DNA of 64,000 bases from an uncultured Dehalococcoidia bacterium (GTDB lineage Bacteria; Chloroflexota; Dehalococcoidia; Lucifugimonadales; CATQGZ01). The notes below the pieces were generated by a model. It was given only the letters and a program-made list of their open reading frames with translations. It was not told the origin of the DNA and searched no databases. This document shows positions 35,054 through 44,107 of the stretch, one piece after another. The stretch's first letter is position 1, and the number at the start of each line of letters is the position of its first letter. The stretch is from contig OY282365.1 in the NCBI GenBank assembly GCA_958295685.1, positions 1,116,001 to 1,180,000 of the forward strand, written 5' to 3'. The position numbers and the translations under genes were made by a program.

Positions 35054-36091
35054 CTACAGGGGCAGCCTCACCATCTTGCGCGATTGGGCGCTGCGCGCCA
35101 CCGCCTCCGTGAACTCCATGTACCGTACCCCGTCCTCGAAGCTGGTGTGGGTGACCTTCTCGCTGCCGCGTATGGCGCTGATGAACTCCTCCTCCACCCT
35201 CCAAGCGCCCTGCTTCTCCGGCGGGACGTCGATCTTCGAGAGCTCCGTGTCTCCTCTGCGGCCGCCGTACAGCGTCATGGCCGCCGCGTCCAGCATGAGC
35301 GTGCCCTCGCTGCCGAACAGCCAGACGGTGTCGCCGGAGGCCAGACCGGTGACCTGGCTGATCCTGACGTGCGCCACCGGCCCCGAGGCCATTTCGCAGA
35401 TGATCTCCGCGTGGTCGGGGACGGTGATGAACCTGGCCGCCCCGGACTCGTCCTTTCGGGACTTGACGTTGACCCTGGTGATGGCCATGACGCCCGACGC
35501 CGGGCCCAGCCAGCGCATCAGGGATTCGTACCAGATGCCGAGGCCCATCGTGTTGAACCCGCTCAGGTCCGCGTCGTGGCGCCAGTGCAGAGGCCCGCCG
35601 TAGTCTATGAAGCCGGTCTGAGAGACCATGTCCACCGACAGCACCTCTCCCAGGTAGCCGCCGCCGATCATCTCCCTGATGGTCGAGTCGACCTCGAGCG
35701 TGTGCGGCGCCGGGACGATCTGGGTAACGAGGTCGGGCTCCATGAGGGACGCATCCAGCATTGCCCTGGCCTCGGCGGCGTTCATCGCCATCCGCGCCTC
35801 GGTCAGGACGTGCTTGCCGCTCTCGAGGGCAGCGAGCGTCATGGCGCAGTGCATGTACGGCCACGTGCCGATGCAGACCGCGTCGGTGTCTTCGGCCTCC
35901 ACGAGGTCGACCCAGTTGTCGTACACGGTCGGGATCCCGAACTCGTCGGCGACCTTCCGGCCGGACTCCACGCTGCGATTGCAGACGCTCACCAGCTCCA
36001 CGCCGTCGATGGCCTGGAAGCCCGGTATGTGGCGGCTTCTGGTGTTCGCGCCCGCGCCGACGAACCCGATCCTGATGGTCTCTTCAGTCAT
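35054..36091 (-). CDS. Gfo/Idh/MocA-family oxidoreductase
   Basis: A 345-aa NAD(P)-dependent dehydrogenase. The Rossmann motif GFVGAGANTRSRHIPGF, the cofactor-contact segment GTWPYMH and the EARMAMNAAEA region (E-x-x-x-A helix; the usual catalytic lysine of EKP is replaced by ARM) are visible. The loss of EKP is seen in several subfamilies. The start at 36091 has AAGGAG 6 bp upstream. It sits between an SMP-30-like gene and EndoQ. Confidence 0.88.
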   Translation of the reverse strand: MTEETIRIGFVGAGANTRSRHIPGFQAIDGVELVSVCNRSVESGRKVADEFGIPTVYDNWVDLVEAEDTDAVCIGTWPYMHCAMTLAALESGKHVLTEARMAMNAAEARAMLDASLMEPDLVTQIVPAPHTLEVDSTIREMIGGGYLGEVLSVDMVSQTGFIDYGGPLHWRHDADLSGFNTMGLGIWYESLMRWLGPASGVMAITRVNVKSRKDESGAARFITVPDHAEIICEMASGPVAHVRISQVTGLASGDTVWLFGSEGTLMLDAAAMTLYGGRRGDTELSKIDVPPEKQGAWRVEEEFISAIRGSEKVTHTSFEDGVRYMEFTEAVARSAQSRKMVRLPL

Positions 36092-36183
36092 GAGCTTCTC
36101 CTTGGTGGTTTGGGGTGGTTTGGGGTTTGGATGTTCCACGAGCATCCTCCGGGCGGAGGATGAATGAGGACGGCCTCTCTATT

Positions 36184-37086
36184 CTATCTCGGCTTCGGAA
36201 AGAGCAGCCTGCCCTGCCTGTTCGTCTGTGTTCGCAGGAGATGGCCGCCGCCGGTGGTGACGTATAGGGTGGTGAGGTCGGGGCCGGCGAAGGTGCAGTT
36301 CGTGGGCCGGTCTTCCGGCGTCGGGTGAGTCTCCAGCACCTCCCCTGAGGGGGAGAATACGTAGATCATCGGGCCGGGGCCGCTCTCGCTGAGGCCCGCC
36401 GTCGCGATTATGCTGCCGTCGGTGTCCAGCACCATGCCATCCACTCCCCTGTGTGGGCCGAAGTCGTGTAGAAGCGTGTGGCTTCCCAGGCTTCCGTCCT
36501 CGAGCACCGGATAGGCCCGCAGCTCCCTCTTTTCGTCCATGCGCCTGCCGCTCTGGGCGACGTACAGGACCGAGTGGTCGAGTGAGAAGAGCAACCCGTT
36601 GGGGCGCGTCGTGTCGAACGTAACGCGCGTTATCTCCCAGCCGTCGTCCGACTCGTCCAGCCGGTAGACCGAGTCGTGGTCCAGGTCCTTGTTGGCTCTG
36701 TCTTGGCTCCATGGGCCGCCCGCGCCCTCGTAGTACGGGTCGGTGAACCACACCCTGCCGCGCGGGTCGATGGCGAGGTCGTTGGGTATGTTGAGGCGCT
36801 GCCCCTGGAAGCGGTCCGCGAGGACGGTGGCCGACCCGTCCGCTTCGTACCGCACGACCCGGCGGGCGCCTCCCTGGCAGGCGTACAGCCGGCCCGAGGC
36901 GTCGAGCATCAGCCCGTTGGCGTTTCCGGTGTCCGTGACGTGCTCGGCGACCTCATCGGCGGCGGGGTCGTATCTCAGGATGCGGCTGGTCGGGATATGG
37001 GTGAAGAGCAGACCCGTCCCGTCCCATGCAGGCCCTTCGGCCGTTCCGCCGTACGGCCCCGCAACCGGCTCGAATTCCCACGTCAG
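36184..37086 (-). CDS. SMP-30/gluconolactonase-family protein, apparent CTG start
   Basis: A six-bladed beta-propeller lactonase-like protein, about 300 aa. NIPNDLAIDPRGRVWFTDPYY carries the metal-binding Asn/Asp and TTRPNGLLFSLDHSVLYVA the second metal Asn. The only ATG (36909) would remove the first 59 residues, which clearly belong to the family (GPYGGTAEGPAWDGTGLLF). The frame stays open upstream with no ATG, GTG or TTG, but a CTG at 37086 lies 7 bp after AGGGGGTG and 25 bp after a strong promoter. I infer CTG initiation. Confidence 0.8.
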   Translation of the reverse strand: MTWEFEPVAGPYGGTAEGPAWDGTGLLFTHIPTSRILRYDPAADEVAEHVTDTGNANGLMLDASGRLYACQGGARRVVRYEADGSATVLADRFQGQRLNIPNDLAIDPRGRVWFTDPYYEGAGGPWSQDRANKDLDHDSVYRLDESDDGWEITRVTFDTTRPNGLLFSLDHSVLYVAQSGRRMDEKRELRAYPVLEDGSLGSHTLLHDFGPHRGVDGMVLDTDGSIIATAGLSESGPGPMIYVFSPSGEVLETHPTPEDRPTNCTFAGPDLTTLYVTTGGGHLLRTQTNRQGRLLFPKPR

Positions 37087-37110
37087 TCGCTCACACCCCC
37101 TGCGCTGCTG

Positions 37111-37138
37111 ATTGTATCTTTCGGCAGTCCGGTGTCAA
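37111..37138 (-). promoter_or_regulatory. Promoter of the SMP-30-like gene
   Basis: TTGACA (37133-37138), 16-bp spacer, TACAAT (37111-37116) on the minus strand, 25 bp before the proposed CTG start. It lies close to the distal end of the element at 37162-37510, so the element may have donated part of it. Confidence 0.65.
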
Positions 37139-37161
37139 GAGACCGTACCCGCCAAATCCTC

Positions 37162-37510
37162 ACCTGGCCGACTGGAGCGACGCGACGTTCCTTGCGTCCG
37201 GCGGCCTGGGGAGCAGGTCTGCACAGGCCGCTGCGGGTGATTTTTTGCGAAAGTGTCGGATTTTTCAGGCTTCTCCGTAGCTGAGTCGTAGCTGAGAGGG
37301 TTGCTTTTTATCCGACACTTTCCGACAGTTATGCGACACTTTTGCGACACCTATGCGACAGTTATGCGACACTTTGCGACACCTATGCGACACTTTGCGA
37401 CAGGCTCCCAGGAGTCCTGCGGGCTGGTTTGTGGAGATGGGCTGGCTGTGTCATGGGTAAACTCTAGCACAGCGGTTCGGCGTCGTCAAGGGTTGTCTGA
37501 ATCAGGATTC
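37162..37510 (-). mobile_element. Promoter-bearing arm-repeat element, type I copy 3
   Basis: Promoter TTGACG (37484-37489), 17 bp, TAGAGT (37461-37466), 6 bp, ATG (37452-37454). The repeats start as CCGACACTT then become TGCGACACTT (37311-37402). The core CGTAGCTGAG is partly duplicated (37277-37297), and the inverted arm is AAGTGTCGG (37251-37259), which matches the CCGACACTT units nearest the core. The outer flank TCCTGATTCAGACAACCC matches copies at 11.6 and 49.6 kb. Confidence 0.75.
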
Positions 37511-37545
37511 TCAGGATTGGAGGATTGTCAGTGCGCCTTGGGCCG

Positions 37546-39351
37546 CTACTCCTCAAGCCGGAACTCCCCCTCCCAGAGGTGGTTGTAGCCGCCTTCCACA
37601 GGCACGTACTGGCCGGTACCGATGCTGGCAATGTCATACTCGGGGAGAGCCGCCGTCACCATACATCTCCCGTCGAATATCACGCCGCGCTGCTCGAAGT
37701 GGAAGTCCAGGTTGTCGAAGCCGTACCGCTTGCTATCGTCGGGCAGGTCGTTCACGTCAACCGGGTACAGGGCGAGGAAGAACCACGCCTCCGTATCGGC
37801 CGGGGCGCACGGTTCCTTGACGTAGACCAGCGTGTCTTCGCTGATATACACGTCCCAGTCGGACCGGATTACCGGTTCGCCGGATACGACCGCCTCGTAG
37901 TCGGACTTGGCCTTCGCAATCAATGCGGGAGCAGACTCGCAGTTGATCGAGTAGACATCGCGGCGATTCCGAGCCTCCTCATCGCAGTACCTAGCGGAAC
38001 GGCTCAGGAACGTAACCTGTGATCCATCGCTCAATAGGGCTATGCGTCCGTCCGGCATGAACGTCAGGTCTCGGATACGGTAGCCGACTTCGGTCCGCTC
38101 GACGTACTGCACGTCCGTCCCGTGACGGCGGACTCGGAAGAGGGATTGATCCTTCAGCGAGGCAATCAGCAGATCGTCTTTCCACAGGGGAAACTGCTTC
38201 CCGTCGTTGACGGCAATGGCGGACAGGGCCGGCGACGGGACCCAGGCGAATGCCGGGCGTAGGAAGCCGTCGTGTTTGCCCACCTCCTCATCCTCGATGC
38301 TCTCGGGAACCACACCGCCATAATTAACGCCGTAGGAGACTTGGGGCCAGCCATAGTTGCCTCCTCGCTCCAGCAGGTTCAACTCGTCGCCTCCTTGCGG
38401 CCCGTGGTCCGTCGCCCAGAGGTTGCCGTCGGCATCCCGCGCCAGCCCTTGTGAGTTGCGGAAACCGATAGCCAGCGTCTCCGCCTCTCCTGTTTCGATG
38501 TCGATACGAAGGAGTTTGCTTATATCCAAGGCGGTATCGAACAGCGGTCGTTTCCGCCATCCCCACCGTCCGTCTATTCCGTGGGCCCCGATTATTACCA
38601 ACAAGTGGTCCGCGCCTTCCGTCAACATTTTCCCGCCTCCCTCGTGCCCTCCGAACCAAGGAACGGACATGCAGGGTTCCGCGTCGAATATCGTCCTCCA
38701 CTCCGGCATGACCGTGACGCCCTCTTCATCTCGCATAATCGTGGTGGACGACAACCTGAACCGGATGCACTCGCCGGTAAAGTAATGATGAGTTGCAAAC
38801 AACTCGTAACGTCCTTCTCCAAGTTGCTTCAACAGAATATCGGCAACGCGAAATCTCCCTGGCGTGAATTCCGGACTATCGTAATCCGGATGAGTTTCAA
38901 ACGCCGTCTCATTCATTGGAACGCTGCCGTTCAGATATTCCACGGTCCCGTCCCGGAAGACCAGGGCAAACCTTCCCTTCGGCGTGACCACGAGTAGGTC
39001 CTCACCCATGACTTCAATGGCTCCCCCCCGCCCGGCGAAATCTTCGAGCCTGACGTAATCGCTCTCGATCGCGTACAGATGAGTGGTGAGAGCTTCGGGA
39101 GTGGGCGTCGCCGTGGAAGTGGGCGTCGCCGTGGGAGTGAGCGTCGCCGTGGGAGTGGGCGTCGCCGTGGGAGTGGGCGTCGCCGTGGGAGTGGGCGTCG
39201 CCGTGGGAGTGAGCGTCACCGTGGGAGTGAGCGTCGCCGTGGGAGTGAGCGTCACCGTGGGAGTGGGCGTCACAGGCGGGTCATCGGAGCAGGCGGCCGC
39301 GAGAACTCCAAACAGGGCGAGCGCGATGGGCCACAATGCGAAGCGGAACAC
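37546..39351 (-). CDS. PQQ-type sugar dehydrogenase-like lipoprotein with one two-Cys C-terminal domain
   Basis: A 601-aa protein. GTG at 39351 gives a signal peptide with lipobox LAAACS, then a Thr/Pro repeat linker (about residues 27-85), a soluble glucose/aldose dehydrogenase-like beta-propeller (NSQGLARDADGNLWATDHGP, GGNYGWP, FMPDGRIALLSDGS), and at about 495-601 the two-cysteine domain (YVKEPC, NLDF, LPEY, TGQY, LWEGEF). The ATG at 39422 just before an 11-G tract is one base out of frame. It is the last gene of the five-gene cluster; sugar oxidation at the cell surface is the inferred role. Confidence 0.8.
   Translation of the reverse strand: MFRFALWPIALALFGVLAAACSDDPPVTPTPTVTLTPTATLTPTVTLTPTATPTPTATPTPTATPTPTATLTPTATPTSTATPTPEALTTHLYAIESDYVRLEDFAGRGGAIEVMGEDLLVVTPKGRFALVFRDGTVEYLNGSVPMNETAFETHPDYDSPEFTPGRFRVADILLKQLGEGRYELFATHHYFTGECIRFRLSSTTIMRDEEGVTVMPEWRTIFDAEPCMSVPWFGGHEGGGKMLTEGADHLLVIIGAHGIDGRWGWRKRPLFDTALDISKLLRIDIETGEAETLAIGFRNSQGLARDADGNLWATDHGPQGGDELNLLERGGNYGWPQVSYGVNYGGVVPESIEDEEVGKHDGFLRPAFAWVPSPALSAIAVNDGKQFPLWKDDLLIASLKDQSLFRVRRHGTDVQYVERTEVGYRIRDLTFMPDGRIALLSDGSQVTFLSRSARYCDEEARNRRDVYSINCESAPALIAKAKSDYEAVVSGEPVIRSDWDVYISEDTLVYVKEPCAPADTEAWFFLALYPVDVNDLPDDSKRYGFDNLDFHFEQRGVIFDGRCMVTAALPEYDIASIGTGQYVPVEGGYNHLWEGEFRLEE
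39108..39270 (-). repeat. 18-bp tandem repeat encoding the Thr/Pro linker
   Basis: About nine units of an 18-bp motif (plus-strand form GTGGGCGTCGCCGTGGGA and variants) encode TPTATPTPTA-type repeats. This is a length-variable stalk between lipid anchor and propeller. Confidence 0.85.
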
Positions 39352-39403
39352 GTGCCTACGGAACGCTGCGCGCTGAACCGACGCATCTTCGCGCGGCCTT
39401 CTG

Positions 39404-39489
39404 CCCCCCCCCCCGTACCCATGTTCTGACAGCGCGCCGTCAGGGCGCGCCGCAGACTGTTCAGCGCGGAGCCCTGCGGCCCGTTCCCG
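39404..39489 (-). promoter_or_regulatory. Inter-gene constant spacer with hairpin and 11-G tract
   Basis: Read leftward: a conserved CAGGGCTCCGCGCTGAACAG-type lead, a GC hairpin GCGCGCC-CTGAC-GGCGCGC (39432-39450 region), then ATG GGT AC and a run of 11 G (39404-39414). The same block lies between every pair of genes in the cluster. With 12 G the ATG would be in frame with the lipoprotein that follows. Confidence 0.7.
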
Positions 39490-41883
39490 TTACTCCCCAA
39501 GTCGGAACTCTCCCTCCCAGAGGTGGTTGAAACCGCCTTCCACGGTCACGTACTGGCCGGTAAAGACGCGGGCAATGTCATACTCAGGGAGAGCCGCCCT
39601 CGCCATACATGTCCCGTCGAATATCACGCCGCGCTGCTCGAAGCGGAAGTCCAGGTTGTCGAAGCCGTACCGCTTGCTATCGTCGGGCAGGTCGTTCACG
39701 TCAACCGGATACAGGGCGAGGAAGAACCACGCCTCCACGTCGGCCGGGGCGCACGGCTCCTTCACGTAGACTAGTGTGTCTTCACTGATATACACGTCCC
39801 AGTCGGACTGGATCGACGGCTGGCGGTCTCCGACCAGCCTTGCCAGATAATCGCCCACCGGCATTGTTTCAACCCTGACCGGCGGGAGCGCGCCGCGGGG
39901 CAGCACGAGCGCATCCACGCACAGCCCCGTCTGCGTTTGCGTCCAGGCTTTGGCGGCCGGTTCATGCGCCGCGCCAGTCCACGACCACACTGCCAGTTCG
40001 TCCGGCGCGCAGTCCCTGACGAACGCCTGGGCCATCCGGCCGTCCACGATCAGCCCTATGCCATCCGACCGGTAGTCGAAGCGCGGCTCCATCCGCTGCC
40101 AGAACCAGTCGGAACGACTGGTCCCGCCCGATGACACCTCCGGCGGCTCGGTGGTCAGGAGCCTGAATTGACGTTGTTTTGTACGTTCTCCGTAGTGGAG
40201 ATACGACGAGCCTTCGAACAGTACCGCTTCCACGCTCGAGTGCTCCAGGCGTTGGAGAACTTGGTAATCCCATACCGCTGATAGACCGTAGCCCTCGGTT
40301 CCTTCTTTTCGGACCCAGATGTTGGCGAAGTGGGTAATCCCGTAACGCTGGGAGAACGCGGCCTCGGTTCCTTCCTTTCGGGCGCGCAGGTAGTCGTAGG
40401 AGTTGACCAAGCCATCCAGGTTCACCACCGGAAAGCGCGAGAAGTACCCGATGACGCCGGCGTACCACGACCCGACCACGCTGTCCTCGGGCAGCACACG
40501 GTCCATAACCCGCACGCCCATAAGAGAAGTGTCCTCCCATTTCTGTCCGGTTGACTCACTTGCCCGGTCAACATACCGGAACGGCCCCGTGAAGTCCGCC
40601 TTTGTAATCAGGAACACTCCGGCGGCCAGGATAATGCCCGCGCTCAGCAGGCTGGCTGCCCAAGGCGACCTCGGCCCGATGAAACGGCGGATGAAGTGAA
40701 TGGCGACATAGCACCTCGCGGGAATAATGAGCGCCATCAGCAGGTACGCCGGGGCGAAGTACCAGCTATCACTCCCCCAGTGGGGATGCACGGTGAGGAC
40801 GGTCTGAGCGAACTTGGCCAGGTGGCCGACCGCCAGGCCGAACACGCCAATCAGAAAGGCCAGCAACAGCCAGTCGTCTCGGCCCCCGGAGCGGCGGGCG
40901 AACCACCAGACCAGAACGACGTAGGCGCAGACCTCCAGCGCGGCCAGCAGCTCGTAGTCGAAGACTGGAATCCGCAAGACGTCCCGGAGGTTCTGAACGA
41001 AGCTGTACCCGCCTTCCTGATCCCATGCCCACTGCGACCACATCTGCTTGGTCGCGCCGCTCACCGGCGTGACGCCCCCGAAGACGAGACCGTTGTACGC
41101 GAAGTAGACGAGGATGCCGCCGACCGCGCCCAGCAGCGGCGCGGCGGTGTTCAGGGCGAGCACGGAACGGGCCTGTTCTCGCCGGGAAACGCCGACCTCC
41201 CGCTCCCGCCTCGACCACTCGATGAGGCACAGAGCGGCGGTGACCACCAGCGATATGGCGATGTACTCCAATCGCACCCAGGGCAGGCTGAAGGCGACCG
41301 CGGCCAGCGGCCACTTCCACCGCGCCGGGTCCCGCGCGTAGAGCATCACGGCCAGGAAGAACAGCCCCAGCATGAACAGCGCGGCGGCCGCTTCCAGTCC
41401 AAAAAATAGGTTGCGCTGCTGGTACAGCATCGGCAGCGCGGCGAACAGCAGAATCCAGGGCAGCCGCGCCAGCCGGGCGGCCGCGGCGACCAGGGCAACC
41501 CCGCCGGCGATGAGCATGACCTCGAACGCCTTGATGCCGAACAGCGCGGCTTCCTTGTCCAGCGCCCAGTGGAAGGGCGTGATGAGCAGAAGCCAGAGGG
41601 GATGATAGCCGTTCGTCTGGGAAATGCCGCCGTCGAAGGTGGAGAACCTGCCCTCGGCCAGGTTATAGGCTATCTGGAAGTAGTAGAAGGCATCGTCGCG
41701 GTTTACGTCCCGGATCAGGTTGACAAGGTCGAATCGGGCCAGCATGTACCAGGCGAACCCGGCGCCGTATGCCAGAACGCCGCCAATGAACAGGGCGAAC
41801 AGGGCGTGGCGCAGACGTGAGGAAGGAATTACCCCCCCCCCCCCGTACCCATGTTCTGGCAGCGCGCCGTCAGGGCGCGCCAC
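39490..41883 (-). CDS. GT-C membrane glycosyltransferase-like protein with two-Cys C-terminal domain (copy D)
   Basis: A 797-aa polytopic protein. After a poly-G-encoded start, the first helix (LRHALFALFIGGVLAYGAGF) leads to the GT-C acidic motif NRDDAFYYFQIAYNLAEGRF and GYHPLWLLLITP, then about ten more helices. A soluble extracytoplasmic region (about 470-690) precedes the C-terminal domain (about 692-797) shared across the cluster. It is a likely lipid-linked sugar transferase acting outside the membrane. As sequenced the frame enters from GTG 41883; an ATG at the 13-G tract would need 14 G. Close paralogue of the gene at 44108. Confidence 0.78.
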   Translation of the reverse strand: MARPDGALPEHGYGGGGVIPSSRLRHALFALFIGGVLAYGAGFAWYMLARFDLVNLIRDVNRDDAFYYFQIAYNLAEGRFSTFDGGISQTNGYHPLWLLLITPFHWALDKEAALFGIKAFEVMLIAGGVALVAAAARLARLPWILLFAALPMLYQQRNLFFGLEAAAALFMLGLFFLAVMLYARDPARWKWPLAAVAFSLPWVRLEYIAISLVVTAALCLIEWSRREREVGVSRREQARSVLALNTAAPLLGAVGGILVYFAYNGLVFGGVTPVSGATKQMWSQWAWDQEGGYSFVQNLRDVLRIPVFDYELLAALEVCAYVVLVWWFARRSGGRDDWLLLAFLIGVFGLAVGHLAKFAQTVLTVHPHWGSDSWYFAPAYLLMALIIPARCYVAIHFIRRFIGPRSPWAASLLSAGIILAAGVFLITKADFTGPFRYVDRASESTGQKWEDTSLMGVRVMDRVLPEDSVVGSWYAGVIGYFSRFPVVNLDGLVNSYDYLRARKEGTEAAFSQRYGITHFANIWVRKEGTEGYGLSAVWDYQVLQRLEHSSVEAVLFEGSSYLHYGERTKQRQFRLLTTEPPEVSSGGTSRSDWFWQRMEPRFDYRSDGIGLIVDGRMAQAFVRDCAPDELAVWSWTGAAHEPAAKAWTQTQTGLCVDALVLPRGALPPVRVETMPVGDYLARLVGDRQPSIQSDWDVYISEDTLVYVKEPCAPADVEAWFFLALYPVDVNDLPDDSKRYGFDNLDFRFEQRGVIFDGTCMARAALPEYDIARVFTGQYVTVEGGFNHLWEGEFRLGE

Positions 41884-41919
41884 AGACTGTTCAGCGCGGA
41901 GCCCTGCAGGCCGTTCCCA
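41829..41919 (-). promoter_or_regulatory. Inter-gene constant spacer with hairpin and 13-G tract
   Basis: Same block as at 39404: conserved lead, hairpin GCGCGCC-CTGAC-GGCGCGC, ATG GGT AC, then 13 G immediately before the glycosyltransferase coding sequence. With 13 G the ATG frame meets TAA at once; with 11 or 14 G it would be open. Confidence 0.7.
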
Positions 41920-44040
41920 TTACTCCCCAAGCCGGAACTCCCCCTCCCAGAGGTGGTTGTAGCCGCCTTCCACGGGCACGTACTGGCCCGTGCCGATGCT
42001 GGCAATGTCATACTCAGGGAGAGCCACCGTCGCCGTACATCTCCCGTCGAGTATGACGCCGCGCCGGTCGAAGCGGAAGTCCAGGTTGTCGAAGCCATAC
42101 TGCTTGCTATCGTCGGGCAGGTCGTTCACGTCAACCGGGTACAGGGCGAGGAAGAACCACGCCTCCGTATCGGCCGGGGCGCACGGCTCCTTCACGTAGG
42201 TAAGCGTGTCCTCGCTGAAATACACGTCCCAGTCGGACCGGATCGACGGTTCGCGGTCTCCGACCAGTCTTGCTATGTAATCACCCTCCGGGATTATTTC
42301 AATCGGAGCCCGCAAATCCTGCCCGGCGAAACTTGCCGCGACCCACTTATGGTCGTCGGAGTCGAAGGGCAGCCACAGGCCGGGGCCAACCTTCACCGCG
42401 TACCGAGCTCGCTCGAGGGCCTCGACTTCGCTGAAGGCGGCAGGATACGCCGTAAAGTTGACGCCCCGCTGCTCCAAGTATCCGGGCGGCGGGCTGCGGT
42501 CGTGGGCCATAAAGCGCTGGTGGTTGGGTGTTGCGACCGGATTACGCGCCACCGTCGCATCGGCCAAGCCGAGACGGTCAATGACTTTCAGGTCCGGCAG
42601 GTAATAGAACCGTATGCCGAGAGTTCCGCCTGCCATCAGCGCGTCATCAGGAATCACCCCCCGCTCCATATCCTCGTAGGGCTGCCACCCGCGTAGCCGC
42701 CGGTTGGCGAACTCGCGGTGTTCCGCGAATGGTAAAGCGACACTCCGGGCAGCAGACTGACGGCGCAGTTCGTTGGAGACAGCAACCAGTACCGGCATCC
42801 CCGGCGCGGCCAGCAGCCACCCGGCGTTGCCCCCGTCGAGTTCAATGTGCAGATACTTGATGCGCTCGTCGATCTTGGCCCCCTCGAACAACAGGGCTCC
42901 CTGTATTGCGCCGCAGTAGAAGATGACCGGGACGAACAGTATCAACGCGCAAGTCCGCACCCCCGGCCGCCGGAGCCGGTAACTGTTCAGAGTCGTGGGG
43001 CGAGGTATGCGCCGCCAGTCAAAGGCCGCAATCCGCGAGCCGACGCAGGCAATCCCCTCGGCAGCCGGCAGCGCCAGCAACGGCCAGTAAAAGTCCAGCG
43101 GGCGATACTCGAAATGGTCGCCGCCAATCCGCATCACATAGGCCGCGTGAACCGCGATTAGCAACAGGACCAGGGCATAGATCCCGTCGCGGGTCTCCCG
43201 CCAGCGGTGCCGCAGCGCAACCCAGGCCAAGGGAATCAGCAGGTACAGCCCCGTATCCAGCGCCGCCGCCCACAGGTAGCGGAAGCCCGACTCGTACCAT
43301 GGGCGGACGTGCTTGGCGTAGTAGGTGTTGGGCAGCCACTCGCCGTAGTAGGCGTAGCGGAACAGGAAGTGGGCCGCCACCAGGATGGCAAAGGGCGCCG
43401 CCAGGTACGCCAATTCGCGCCAGTCCACCCTCATCCGTTTGGCGTCGGCCATCCGCTGCACCGCGAACCAGCCGAAGCAGCACACGGCAATCAACGGGCC
43501 CTCGGGTCGGGTCAGGGCCGCCCCGGCCAGGCTCAACGATGCCGCCAGCAGCCCGGCGCGCCTGCCGCGGTAGAGGCTCAGGCAGACGACGGCCAGGACG
43601 ATGAGGAAGGTGAACTGCCGCGTTTCCAGCCCGCCGCCCGAGGTCCACACGGCGAAAGTCGCGCTGCTGCACACCAGCCCCAGGGCCATCCAGCCGACCA
43701 ATCCCCGGTTTCGCAGCGAGGGCTGGCGTGCTATCCACCACGCCAGCGCGCCGACGGTTCCGGCGGTGAAGACTACCGACAGCCACGGGGCCGCGTCCTC
43801 CGGGGCCACGCCCAGCGCCCGCCAGACGGCGGCCAGCTCCAACACCCACAGGAAGTTGGAGTAACCTTCCACCCGCTCGCCGGGGTTGAAGACCAGGCCG
43901 TGGCCCTCCAGCAGGTTGCGGACGTAGCGGAAGCTGATGAAGGCGTCGTCGGTCAGGAACCACGACACCGAGGCCAGCCAGACCAACAGGGCCAGCCAGG
44001 GCAGGCAGAGAAGGAATACCCCCGCCCCCCCCGTACCCAT
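41920..44040 (-). CDS. GT-C membrane glycosyltransferase-like protein with two-Cys C-terminal domain (copy C)
   Basis: A 706-aa protein from ATG 44040 (MGTGGAGVFLLCLPWL). The acidic motif FLTDDAFISFRYVRNL with VFNPGERVEGYSNFLW marks a different GT-C subgroup from its neighbours. About nine to ten helices are followed by a soluble region and the cluster's C-terminal domain (about 600-706, YVKEPC, NLDF, LPEYDIASIGTGQY). Its G tract is interrupted by a C (8 G, C, 5 G; 14 nt in all), which keeps the ATG in frame. A 15-bp sequence identical to the dispersed-element terminus lies inside the gene at 42979-42993 (TLNSY). Confidence 0.8.
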   Translation of the reverse strand: MGTGGAGVFLLCLPWLALLVWLASVSWFLTDDAFISFRYVRNLLEGHGLVFNPGERVEGYSNFLWVLELAAVWRALGVAPEDAAPWLSVVFTAGTVGALAWWIARQPSLRNRGLVGWMALGLVCSSATFAVWTSGGGLETRQFTFLIVLAVVCLSLYRGRRAGLLAASLSLAGAALTRPEGPLIAVCCFGWFAVQRMADAKRMRVDWRELAYLAAPFAILVAAHFLFRYAYYGEWLPNTYYAKHVRPWYESGFRYLWAAALDTGLYLLIPLAWVALRHRWRETRDGIYALVLLLIAVHAAYVMRIGGDHFEYRPLDFYWPLLALPAAEGIACVGSRIAAFDWRRIPRPTTLNSYRLRRPGVRTCALILFVPVIFYCGAIQGALLFEGAKIDERIKYLHIELDGGNAGWLLAAPGMPVLVAVSNELRRQSAARSVALPFAEHREFANRRLRGWQPYEDMERGVIPDDALMAGGTLGIRFYYLPDLKVIDRLGLADATVARNPVATPNHQRFMAHDRSPPPGYLEQRGVNFTAYPAAFSEVEALERARYAVKVGPGLWLPFDSDDHKWVAASFAGQDLRAPIEIIPEGDYIARLVGDREPSIRSDWDVYFSEDTLTYVKEPCAPADTEAWFFLALYPVDVNDLPDDSKQYGFDNLDFRFDRRGVILDGRCTATVALPEYDIASIGTGQYVPVEGGYNHLWEGEFRLGE

Positions 44041-44107
44041 GTTCTGACAGCGCGCCGTCAGCGCGCGCCACTTACTGTTCAGCGCGGAGCCCTGCAGGCC
44101 GTCCCCG
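44022..44107 (-). promoter_or_regulatory. Inter-gene constant spacer with interrupted G tract
   Basis: Same block as the others, with a slightly altered hairpin (GCGCGC arms) and a 14-nt G tract broken by one C, so it is less prone to slippage. The ATG at 44040 is in frame with copy C. Confidence 0.7.
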
